Origin: Rubrivivax benzoatilyticus JA2 = ATCC BAA-35
GTDB taxonomy: Bacteria > Pseudomonadota > Gammaproteobacteria > Burkholderiales > Burkholderiaceae_C
Assembly: GCF_000190375.1 (NCBI RefSeq)
Contig: NZ_AEWG01000141.1
Location: 1 to 64,000, forward strand
Length of the DNA: 64,000 nt
Reading direction: 5' to 3'
A program made the translations under genes and the position numbers. Below are positions 39,129-50,465 of this stretch, piece after piece. Positions within the stretch are counted from its first letter, which is position 1; each line of letters starts with the position of its first letter. The notes beneath the pieces were generated by a model. That model had not been told where the DNA came from. It ran no database searches and saw nothing but the letters and a program-made list of their open reading frames with translations.

Positions 39129-40154
39129 ATGCTCGACGACCGCGCCAAGACGCTGCTGAAAGCCCTCGTGGAGCGCTACATCGCCGACGGCCAGCCGGTG
39201 GGGTCGCGCACGCTGTCGCGCGCCTCCGGGCTGGACCTGTCGCCGGCGACGATCCGCAACGTGATGGCCGACCTGGAAGAGCTCGGCCTGATCGCCAGCC
39301 CGCACACCAGCGCCGGCCGCATCCCGACGGCACGCGGCTACCGGCTGTTCGTCGACACGATGCTCACCGCACGCCCGATCGACCTGCAGACCGTCGCCCC
39401 GGAGCTGGCCGCCGCGCGCGAGCAGCTGCATCCCGACCAGCCGCAGCGTGTCATCGCCCAGGCGGCTTCGCTGCTGTCCAACCTGTCGAGCTTCGTCGGC
39501 GTCGTCAGCGCGCCGCGCAAGGCCGGGCTGATCCACCACATCGAGTTCCTGCGCCTGGGCGAGCGCCGCGTGCTGGTGATCCTCGTCGCGCCCGACGGCG
39601 ACGTTCAGAACCGCGTCATCTTCACCGCCCGCGACTACACCCAGGCCGAGCTGATCGAGGCCACCAACTTCCTCAACGCCCACTACACCGGGCTGGCGAT
39701 CGAGGAGGTGCGCGAGCGCCTGAAACACGAGGTCGACGCGCTGCGCGGCGAGATCGCCCAGCTGATGCAGGCCGCGGTGCAGGCCGGCGAGGAGCTGGCC
39801 GGGCGCAGCGAGAACGTCGTCGTCTCCGGCGAGCACAACCTGCTGGGCGTGCAGGACCTGGGCCACGACATGGTCGGGCTGCGCCGGCTGTTCGACGTCT
39901 TCGAGCAGAAGACCGAGCTGATGCGGCTGCTCGACGTCAGCAGCCGGGCCGAGGGGGTGCGCATCTACATCGGCGGCGAGAGCCAGGTCGTGCCGTTCGA
40001 GGAGCTGTCGGTCGTCACCGCCCCCTACGAGGTGGACGGGCGCATCGTCGGCACGCTGGGTGTCATCGGCCCGACGCGCATGGCCTACGACCGCATGATC
40101 CGCATCGTCGACATCACCGCCCGGCTGGTGGGCAATGCGCTGTCCTCGCGCTGA
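39129..40154 (+). CDS. hrcA: Heat-inducible transcription repressor HrcA
   Basis: Repressor of groESL/dnaK operons that binds CIRCE elements. The 341-aa protein starts [20 protein letters not shown], with a winged helix ([40 protein letters not shown]). The HrcA core follows, with [20 protein letters not shown] and the C-terminal [17 protein letters not shown]. Conserved location beside nadK/recN in Burkholderiales. Confidence 0.96.
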   Translation: MLDDRAKTLLKALVERYIADGQPVGSRTLSRASGLDLSPATIRNVMADLEELGLIASPHTSAGRIPTARGYRLFVDTMLTARPIDLQTVAPELAAAREQLHPDQPQRVIAQAASLLSNLSSFVGVVSAPRKAGLIHHIEFLRLGERRVLVILVAPDGDVQNRVIFTARDYTQAELIEATNFLNAHYTGLAIEEVRERLKHEVDALRGEIAQLMQAAVQAGEELAGRSENVVVSGEHNLLGVQDLGHDMVGLRRLFDVFEQKTELMRLLDVSSRAEGVRIYIGGESQVVPFEELSVVTAPYEVDGRIVGTLGVIGPTRMAYDRMIRIVDITARLVGNALSSR

Positions 40155-40391
40155 GCGCGCGTCACGCAGACGGCCCGCGCGTGAGGGATTGCCGGCCCGG
40201 CGTTGAGATTTTTCAGCCCCGTGGGGGGCGGCCGATACACGCTGCAACGTGGTGGCCGTTATAAACCGCATGGCACCGCGTGCAGCGTAGGCGCGGTCGC
40301 CATCCACTCCGGTGCGGACCAGGCGCGACAGACGCCGTCCGCAGGCCAGTCTGGCGGGGGCGATCACCCGGTCTCCGCCACGGGAGTTCGG
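40155..40391. other. Upstream region of the hybrid kinase
   Basis: A 237-bp spacer with lower GC between about 40195 and 40275. It includes TTATAA at 40259-40264 that could be a -10 element. No tRNA, small gene or strong hairpin is evident. The kinase frame is open across it from 40203, without good coding character. Confidence 0.4.
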
Positions 40392-44078
<3,687 letters not shown>

Positions 44079-44098
44079 AATCGCCGTCTTTTCGCGCG

Positions 44099-44175
44099 GG
44101 GCCGTTAGCTCAGTCGGTTAGAGCAGAGGACTCATAATCCTTTGGTCCGGGGTTCGAGCCCCCGACGGCCTACCA
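44099..44175 (+). tRNA. tRNA with CAU anticodon (Met, or Ile2)
   Basis: A 77-nt tRNA with encoded CCA. Acceptor stem GGGCCGT/ACGGCCT (first pair G-U), D arm CTC/GAG, anticodon stem GAGGA/TCCTT with loop CTCATAA (anticodon CAU), T arm CGGGG/CCCCG, discriminator A. The body (AGAGCAG, GACTCATAATC, TTGGTC) looks more like E. coli ileX, where C34 is modified to lysidine to read AUA, than like elongator tRNA-Met. Identity is therefore open. TAGAAT at 44076-44081, overlapping the kinase stop, may be its -10 element. Confidence 0.93.
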
Positions 44176-44221
44176 ACACCTGCCGGCTGCAGGGCCGCGG
44201 CCTCGGCACAGGGCACAGGTC

Positions 44222-45016
44222 TCACCTCGCCGCCGTCGCGCCGACCGGCACCAGGTACAGCTCGCTCGGTTTGTCCAGCAGCCAGCTGCTGAAGACGAAG
44301 CTGCAGCGGATCTCCTCGCCCAGCGGCACATCCTTCCCCAGCGTCATGCGCATCAGGCGGTAGCCCTGCCGTTCACCCCGCCGGATCGGCGCGATCGCCG
44401 GCCCGGCCTTGCGCTGCTGGAAGCTGAAGCGCGGCGCGTAGCCTTCGCGTGCGTCGGGCGGGCGGCACACGACCTCGGTGAGCGGCCCGCCGGTGAACAG
44501 GTGCCGGTGGTCGTCCGGGTCGGGATAGAACTCCCACTGCAGGGTTTGGCGCTGCGTCGCTGCCGGGATCGTCAAGCGCAGCACCCGCGTGTCGTCGATG
44601 CGCTCGATGCGCCAGGTGCTGCCCGCCGGCGCCGTCGTCCACGGGAAGGGGCCGAGGTCCGGCACCTGCGCCAGCGCTCGTGCCAGCACCGCGTTGCGGG
44701 CCGCATAGGCCGCGGCCACGCACGCGGTGTCGGCGCCGCAGGCGTTGCGCTCGCGCAGCCAGCGGCGCTGCGTGCGGCGCAGGCTGCGGTCTTCCTCCCA
44801 GCGTTGGGTCAGCGCGCTGTAGGCCGCCGCCATGCGCGCATCCGCCCGGGCCAGGTCGGGGTCGGCGCAGACCAGGCGCTCGACGGGCGTGCGCGCGCGC
44901 TGGCAGTCGAAGCCGGGTTGCGCGTCAGCGCGCGGGCCGGCGTCTTGGGCCCGGGCCGTCGCCGACAGCAGCAACAGGCCGAAGAGAGCAAGCAGCGAAG
45001 AGGGCGTGGAGTTCAT
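44222..45016 (-). CDS. Secreted LprI/DUF1311-like protein
   Basis: A 264-aa exported protein. Signal peptide MNSTPSSLLALFGLLLLSAT with cleavage after ARA, then a lysozyme-inhibitor LprI-like N-terminal domain: FDCQRARTPVERLVCADPDL, YSALTQRWEEDRSLRRTQRR and ERNACGADTACVAAAY, with four cysteines. The remaining 140 residues are a beta-rich domain of unknown type. It could protect against lysozyme or bind peptidoglycan; that is family inference. Start at 45016 is chosen for the signal peptide. Confidence 0.82.
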   Translation of the reverse strand: MNSTPSSLLALFGLLLLSATARAQDAGPRADAQPGFDCQRARTPVERLVCADPDLARADARMAAAYSALTQRWEEDRSLRRTQRRWLRERNACGADTACVAAAYAARNAVLARALAQVPDLGPFPWTTAPAGSTWRIERIDDTRVLRLTIPAATQRQTLQWEFYPDPDDHRHLFTGGPLTEVVCRPPDAREGYAPRFSFQQRKAGPAIAPIRRGERQGYRLMRMTLGKDVPLGEEIRCSFVFSSWLLDKPSELYLVPVGATAAR

Positions 45017-45080
45017 CAGGGTGTGGTGTTGCGACTGTTCGAGCTTCTTGCCGAAGCAGCGGCCAGCCAAGGGGCGCCGG

Positions 45081-46370
45081 TCAGGCCGCTTCTTCGACCG
45101 CTTCCACCCCCACCCAGGCCCGGATCTGCGCCAGCTCGTCGGCGTCCAGCACCTTCTGCTCGCGCTCGCACAGGAACTGCATCTGGTTCACCAGCCGCGA
45201 GCCCAGCGTCGGCACGCTGTCCTGGCCCTGGCCGAAGACGTGGCCGTTGAGCTGCATGCCGCGCACCAGGAAGCTGACGTCGCGCTGGCGCACGCGCATG
45301 CCCGCCGTCTCGTGGCAGCGGCGGCAGACCTCGTGCGCGGTGGCCGCGGCCTCGAAGCCGCGTTCGGCCAGCAGCTCCGACAGCGTGCGCAACACGAGCT
45401 GCAGGTCCTGCGGCGCCAGCATCGGCGCGCCGGTCAGCGAGCACACCTCGCGCACGACGGCGAAGGTGGCACCGCGGCCGTGCCAGGGCGACTCCGCGTC
45501 CTGCTCGACGGCCGCGGCCTCGACCTCGTGGCGCGCCGGGTCGACGATGCGCCCCCCCGAACCGCTGATCCACAGCAGCCGCGCCATCCCCAGTGACCGG
45601 AAGAAGGCCTTGAACGTGCCGCCGCCGTTCCAGTTCTCCATGATGTCCGGGTGCTCCTGGCGCAGGCGCGAGGCCAGCATGCCGGCGCTCACCGGCAGCG
45701 CCGACTCGTCGACCGTGGCCCAGATGCGGGTGGCGATCAGGCCCAGTTCGTCGCCGGTGGCGGGGCGCGGCGCCTCGCGCGCCGGCTCGGGCCGCGGCGC
45801 GGCGGCGGCGCGTGCTTCGCCCGTGTCGGCCACGGCTTCTGGCGCCGGCTGCGCCAGCGCCAGCGCGTCGCGCAGGAACACCCGTTCGTCGATCAGCAGG
45901 TCGGCCGAGGCCTGGTAGGCCGCCGACGGGAAACCGATCGCCAGCACCGTGGTGCGGCGGTCGTAGCGGCGCAGCTTGCGCAGCACCGGCGTGAAGTCGG
46001 CGTCGGCCGAGAAGACGATGAACTCGTCGCAGCGGGTCTCGTGCTGCAGCAGGTCGACGATGTCCAGCACCATGTGGATGTCGGTGCTGGTCTTGCCCTG
46101 GCTGGTCACCGGCGGGCAGTCGACGATCTCGAAGCCGGCACGCAGGAAGGCGTGGCGGTAGGTCTGGTACCAGTTCGGGTTCAGGTAGCAGCGGCGCACC
46201 AGCAGCCGGCGGCGCTCGCCGTCCTCGTGCGGCTCGGGCAGTGCCAGAGCGCTGGTCAGCCAGCCGATCCATTCGGAAGGGTGACGCGCGAAACGTTCGG
46301 CGGCGTCGGGCTGCAGCTGGCGCAGCTGCGAAAACACGTTGTCGAAGTCGACGAACAGGGCGCTCTTCAT
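45081..46370 (-). CDS. NYN-domain protein with OST-HTH-like region
   Basis: A 429-aa protein whose first 165 residues are a NYN (PIN-like) nuclease domain. The acidic residues are in LFVDFDNVFSQL, TDIHMVLDIVDLLQH and EFIVFSADADFTPVLRKLRR. After a Pro/Ala-rich linker comes a helical block (LGLIATRIWATVDESALPVS, then LASRLRQEHPDIMENWNGGG) resembling OST-HTH/LOTUS RNA-binding modules. The C-terminal part is unassigned. Predicted RNA-acting enzyme; substrate unknown. Confidence 0.85.
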   Translation of the reverse strand: MKSALFVDFDNVFSQLRQLQPDAAERFARHPSEWIGWLTSALALPEPHEDGERRRLLVRRCYLNPNWYQTYRHAFLRAGFEIVDCPPVTSQGKTSTDIHMVLDIVDLLQHETRCDEFIVFSADADFTPVLRKLRRYDRRTTVLAIGFPSAAYQASADLLIDERVFLRDALALAQPAPEAVADTGEARAAAAPRPEPAREAPRPATGDELGLIATRIWATVDESALPVSAGMLASRLRQEHPDIMENWNGGGTFKAFFRSLGMARLLWISGSGGRIVDPARHEVEAAAVEQDAESPWHGRGATFAVVREVCSLTGAPMLAPQDLQLVLRTLSELLAERGFEAAATAHEVCRRCHETAGMRVRQRDVSFLVRGMQLNGHVFGQGQDSVPTLGSRLVNQMQFLCEREQKVLDADELAQIRAWVGVEAVEEAA

Positions 46371-46551
46371 GGCGGCGGGGGCTCCCGGATGCGCGGGCGG
46401 CCGGCAGGTTAGCCGATCCGCCGCCGCCTGAGGCGCCTCACGGCCCGGGCGGCGGCTCCTCCCGACCCGGGCCGGCCGCTCGTTTCATCCGACGCGGCGC
46501 GGGCCGCGTCAGGGGCCGCCATCTCCGGGGACGGGGCGGCCCGCGCGGTGC

Positions 46552-47595
46552 TCAGGCCGTCGCCAGCGCCGCGGGGGTGCGCAGCAAACGGCTGCCGGCA
46601 ACGGCTGCCGCCTCGTCGTCGCCTTCGGTCTCGTGGTCGTGCACGATGTGCGTGCCGGTCTCGCCCATCAGCGCCGGCACCGCGGTCTCCAGGCTGGTGA
46701 TGATCACGCGCCGGCCGCCGGTCTCGAGGAAGCGGATCGCCGCCTCGATCTTTGGCCCCATGCTGCCGGGCGGGAAGTGGCCCTCGGCCAGGTAACGCTT
46801 CATCTCGCTCAGCGAGGCGCGTGCCAGGTCGCGCTGCTGGGGCTGGCCGAAGTGGACGGCGACACGCGGCACGGCGGTCAGGATCATCATGTCGCGGATG
46901 CCCAGCACGTTGGCCATCACCGCCGCCGTCAGGTCCTTGTCGATGACGGCCTCGACGCCGCGGCGGCGGCCGGCCTCGTCGCGCAGCACCGGGATGCCGC
47001 CGCCGCCGCCGGCGATGACGACGGTGCGGCCGCACATCAGCGCCTCGACCAGCGAGACGTCGCAGATGTGCTTGGGCTTGGGCGAGGGCACGACGTAGCG
47101 CCAGCCGCGGCCCGAGTCCTCGCGCACCGTCACGCCCAGCTCGGCGGCCAGTGCCTTGGCCTGGGCTTCGCTGAAGAAGGGGCCGACCGGCTTGGTCGGG
47201 TTGGCGAAGGCCGGGTCGTGGCGGTCGACCTCGACCTGCGTCACCAGCCCGACGACGTGGCGCGGGTTGCCGGCTTCGCGCAGCGCGTTCTCGAAGGCCT
47301 GCGCCAGGATGTAGGCCAGCGCGCCCTGGGTCTGCGCCACCAGGATGTCCAGCGACTGCGGCGCCACGCGGTCCTGCGCCGCGGCGTTGGCCAGCAGCAG
47401 CTTGCCGACCTGCGGGCCGTTGCCGTGCACGACGACGAGCTGGTTGTCGAGTTCGAGCAGCGGCAGCATCGCTCGGGCCGTGGCCGCGGCGATCGCCTTC
47501 TGCTCCTCGGGCGTGCCGCGGCCCTCGGCCGGGTCGAGGGCGTTGCCGCCCACCGCGACGATCAGGCGGCGCGGAACGGAGAACGGTTGGGTCAT
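46552..47595 (-). CDS. arcC: Carbamate kinase
   Basis: Converts carbamoyl phosphate and ADP to ATP plus carbamate. The 347-aa protein has RLIVAVGGNALDPAEGRGTP, VVVHGNGPQVGKLLL, VTQVEVDRHDPAFANPTKPV and VIAGGGGGIPV followed by AVIDKDLTAAVMA, all carbamate kinase signatures. It carries about 30 extra C-terminal residues (from ETEGDDEAAAVAGSRLL) beyond the usual 310-315 aa. Start ATG 47595 with AGGAGC upstream. Divergent from the MFS-FdrA operon, it is the probable ATP-yielding last step for that cluster. Confidence 0.95.
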   Translation of the reverse strand: MTQPFSVPRRLIVAVGGNALDPAEGRGTPEEQKAIAAATARAMLPLLELDNQLVVVHGNGPQVGKLLLANAAAQDRVAPQSLDILVAQTQGALAYILAQAFENALREAGNPRHVVGLVTQVEVDRHDPAFANPTKPVGPFFSEAQAKALAAELGVTVREDSGRGWRYVVPSPKPKHICDVSLVEALMCGRTVVIAGGGGGIPVLRDEAGRRRGVEAVIDKDLTAAVMANVLGIRDMMILTAVPRVAVHFGQPQQRDLARASLSEMKRYLAEGHFPPGSMGPKIEAAIRFLETGGRRVIITSLETAVPALMGETGTHIVHDHETEGDDEAAAVAGSRLLRTPAALATA

Positions 47596-47663
47596 CGCAT
47601 GTGCTCCTGCAGAACGGTCAGTCTTTGCAAAAGCCATTGTCGAAACGCCGATCCCCACGTTCG

Positions 47664-47741
47664 TTCGAATCGGTCTCACAGTGCAATGCCGATCTTTCGA
47701 ATCGCCACGAGGCCCTGAAACCGGCTCTTCCGGGTTTCGAA
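47664..47741. promoter_or_regulatory. Three TTCGAA palindromes in divergent control region
   Basis: The 274-bp AT-richer spacer between carbamate kinase and the first MFS gene holds TTCGAA at 47664-47669, 47696-47701 and 47736-47741. The first two share TTCGAATCG and the third reads TTTCGAACGG. Their position between divergent genes suggests operator sites, possibly for the LysR regulator at 54330. A -10-like GACAAT on the minus strand is at 47636-47641. Confidence 0.4.
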
Positions 47742-47869
47742 CGGTCGCGATTGCATTGTTGAGAGCTGTTTGAAAGTCGCGGAAAACGATGCCTGGCACC
47801 TGCCCTCGGCGGGGTGTCGTGATGACACTGGCTGCGTCGTCAACTGAACGCAGCACAGAGGTAGAAGCA

Positions 47870-49126
47870 ATGTCATCGATCACGACACCGGACCGCGGCC
47901 AGGAGGCCGCGACCGAGCGCAGGGCCGGGATACCCGGCTGGTGGATCACCGTGGCCGTGTTCTGGCTCGGCTGGATCTTCATGTACGCCGACCGCACGAT
48001 CCTCAACCCGGTGATGAAGGACATCCAGACCGAGTTCGGCCTCAGCGCCACGCAGCTCGGCATCATCAGCAGCGCCTTCTTCCTGTCGTACGCGCTGCTG
48101 CAGGTGCCGGCCGGCGTGCTCGGCGACCGCATCGGCCGCAAGAAGGTGCTGGTGCCCGGCTTCCTGCTCTTCGGGCTGTTCACCGCGGTCAGCGGCATGG
48201 CCAGGAGCTTCGCCACCTTCATCGCCGCGCGGGTGGTCACCGGCGCCGGCCAGGGCACCTATTACGGGCCGCAGTACGGCATCGCCGCCGAGCAGATCCC
48301 GGCGCGCAACCGCTCGCTGGGCAGCGCGCTGATCAACTCCGGCATGGCCTTCGGCATCGCGCTCGGGCTGATGGTCTCGTCCTGGGTCGCGCACTCGCTG
48401 GGCTACGGCTGGCGCGCGCCGTTCTTCGTGATGGCCGTGCCGACGGTGGTGATGGCGCTGCTGATCTGGTGGCTGATCAAGGAGAACCCGCGGCCGCTCG
48501 GCGCCCAGGCGCAGGCGCAGTCGAACAAGGCGTCGTTCGTCGCGCTGCTGAAGAACCGCAACCTGCTGGTCACCTACGTGATGGTGTTCTGCTCGCTGTT
48601 CGGCTTCTTCATGATCCTCACCTGGCTGCCGTACTACCTGCAGACCGAGCGCGGCATCCCGGTCAAGGAGATCGGCAACATCAGCTCGCTGGTGGCCTGG
48701 GTGTCGATCCCCGGCGGCCTGCTGTTCGCCCAGGTCTCCGACAAGCTCGGCAAGCGCAAGCCGCTGGTCTTCGTGCTGGTGCCGATCGCCGCGGCCAGCC
48801 TGATCAGCATCGCCTGGCTGCAGGACGTGAACCAGGTCATCGCCGCGATCTGCGTCTACGGCTTCTTCGGCAAGCTGGCGCTGGACCCGGTGCTGATCGC
48901 CACGGTGGCCGACAACACGCCCAAGGAGAGCTACGGCACGGCCTTCGGCATCTTCAATTTCGTCGGCATGAGCTCGTCGATCCTGGCGCCGACGATCGCC
49001 GGCTTCGTGTCCGACGCCACCGGCAGCCTGGCCACCAACTTCTACATTTCGGCCGCCGTGCTCGCGGTCGGGATGATCGGCATGGGCTTCCTGCGCGAAA
49101 CCCCGAAACAGGCCGCGACGGCGTGA
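47870..49126 (+). CDS. MFS transporter, copy 1
   Basis: A 418-aa twelve-helix major facilitator. It starts after a GAGG at ATG 47870 (MSSITTPDRG). The helix 1 region is WWITVAVFWLGWIFMYADRT, with the MFS motif A GDRIGRKKVLVPG between helices 2 and 3 and its repeat SDKLGKRKPLV in the second half. The look is that of the anion-type MFS carriers (ACS family), fitting uptake of a carboxylate. It is first in the operon with FdrA and shares very high identity with copy 2. Confidence 0.93.
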   Translation: MSSITTPDRGQEAATERRAGIPGWWITVAVFWLGWIFMYADRTILNPVMKDIQTEFGLSATQLGIISSAFFLSYALLQVPAGVLGDRIGRKKVLVPGFLLFGLFTAVSGMARSFATFIAARVVTGAGQGTYYGPQYGIAAEQIPARNRSLGSALINSGMAFGIALGLMVSSWVAHSLGYGWRAPFFVMAVPTVVMALLIWWLIKENPRPLGAQAQAQSNKASFVALLKNRNLLVTYVMVFCSLFGFFMILTWLPYYLQTERGIPVKEIGNISSLVAWVSIPGGLLFAQVSDKLGKRKPLVFVLVPIAAASLISIAWLQDVNQVIAAICVYGFFGKLALDPVLIATVADNTPKESYGTAFGIFNFVGMSSSILAPTIAGFVSDATGSLATNFYISAAVLAVGMIGMGFLRETPKQAATA

Positions 49127-49196
49127 CCGGCTTGCTCCGTGCGGGCCGCCGGCCACGGCCGCCCCGGACGGAGCCCCACGCGACGGAGTTCCCCGA

Positions 49197-50441
49197 ATGA
49201 CTGCCCCGATCTGTCCCAAGCCGCTGCCGACCCGCGCGATCGACCGTCGCGTCGGCATCCCGGGCTGGTGGATCACCGTGTTCCTGTTCTGGCTCGGCTG
49301 GATCTTCATGTACGCCGACCGCACCGTGCTGAACCCGGTGATGAAGGACATCCAGACCGAGTTCGGCCTCAGCGCGACGCAGCTCGGCCTGGTCAGCAGC
49401 TCGTTCTTCCTGTCGTACGCGGTGCTGCAGATCCCGGCCGGCGTGCTCGGCGACCGCATCGGCCGCAAGAAAGTGCTGGTGCCCGGCTTCGTGCTGTTCG
49501 GCGTGCTGACGGCGGTGACCGGCGTCGTGCGCTCGTACTGGGAGCTGCTGCTGGCGCGCATCGGCACCGGCGCCGCCGAAGGCACCTACTACGGCCCGCA
49601 GTTCGGCATCAGCGCGGAGCAGATCCCGGCCGCGCACCGCTCGCTGGGCATGGCGCTGATCAACTCGGGCATGGCCTTCGGCATCGCGCTCGGGCTGATG
49701 GCCTCGAGCTGGGTGGCGCACACGCTGGAGCTGGGCTGGCGCACGCCGTTCTATTTCATGGCCGTGCCGACGGTGGTCACCGGGCTGCTGATCGCCTGGC
49801 TGATCAAGGAGAACCCGCGCCGCCCCGGCGCGCTGGCCGAGGCGCACACGCGCTCGTTCACCTCGCTGCTGAGGAACCGCAACCTGCTGGTCACCTACGT
49901 GATGGTGTTCTGCTCGCTGTTCGGCTTCTTCATGATCCTCACCTGGCTGCCGTACTACCTGCAGACCGAACGCGGCATCCCGGTCAAGGAGATCGGCAAC
50001 GTCAGCTCGCTGGTGGCCTGGGTGTCGATCCCCGGCGGCCTGCTGTTCGCGCGCATCTCCGACAAGCTGGGCCGGCGCAAGCCGCTGGTCTTCGTGCTGG
50101 TGCCGATCGCCGTCGCCAGCCTGATCAGCATCGCCTGGCTGCAGGACGTGAACCAGGTGATCGTCGCGATCTGCGTCTACGGCTTCTTCGGCAAGCTGGC
50201 GCTGGACCCGGTGCTGATCGCCACCGTCGCCGACAACGCCCCCGAGGCGCGCTACGGCACGGCCTATGGCATCTACAACTTCGTCGGCATGTGCTCGTCG
50301 ATCGTCGCGCCGACGATCGCCGGCTTCGTCTCCGACGCCACCGGCAGCCTGGCCGCCAACTTCTACATCTCCGCCGCCGTGCTGGCCTTCGGCATGGCGT
50401 GCATGGCCCTGCTGCGCGAGCGCCCCGGCGCCCGCGCCTGA
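49197..50441 (+). CDS. MFS transporter, copy 2
   Basis: A 414-aa paralogue of the preceding gene, 70 bp downstream. It shares the same MFS motif GDRIGRKKVLVPG and long identical stretches such as LVTYVMVFCSLFGFFMILTW. Differences cluster at the N-terminus, in helices 3-6 and at the C-terminus, so the two copies may differ in substrate or regulation. DNA identity is nearly complete around 49876-50049, compatible with recent conversion. FdrA begins 25 bp later. Confidence 0.93.
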   Translation: MTAPICPKPLPTRAIDRRVGIPGWWITVFLFWLGWIFMYADRTVLNPVMKDIQTEFGLSATQLGLVSSSFFLSYAVLQIPAGVLGDRIGRKKVLVPGFVLFGVLTAVTGVVRSYWELLLARIGTGAAEGTYYGPQFGISAEQIPAAHRSLGMALINSGMAFGIALGLMASSWVAHTLELGWRTPFYFMAVPTVVTGLLIAWLIKENPRRPGALAEAHTRSFTSLLRNRNLLVTYVMVFCSLFGFFMILTWLPYYLQTERGIPVKEIGNVSSLVAWVSIPGGLLFARISDKLGRRKPLVFVLVPIAVASLISIAWLQDVNQVIVAICVYGFFGKLALDPVLIATVADNAPEARYGTAYGIYNFVGMCSSIVAPTIAGFVSDATGSLAANFYISAAVLAFGMACMALLRERPGARA

Positions 50442-50465
50442 ACCCGATCCACGAAAGGATTCCCC

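Noticed and set aside
46491-46510. GACGCGG/CCGCGTC hairpin as a terminator after carbamate kinase
   Set aside because: No U tract follows on either strand; in this GC-rich spacer a 7-bp stem is weak evidence.
47791-47815. TGGCAC near the first MFS gene as a sigma-54 -24 element
   Set aside because: The expected TTGC at -12 is absent at the required spacing.
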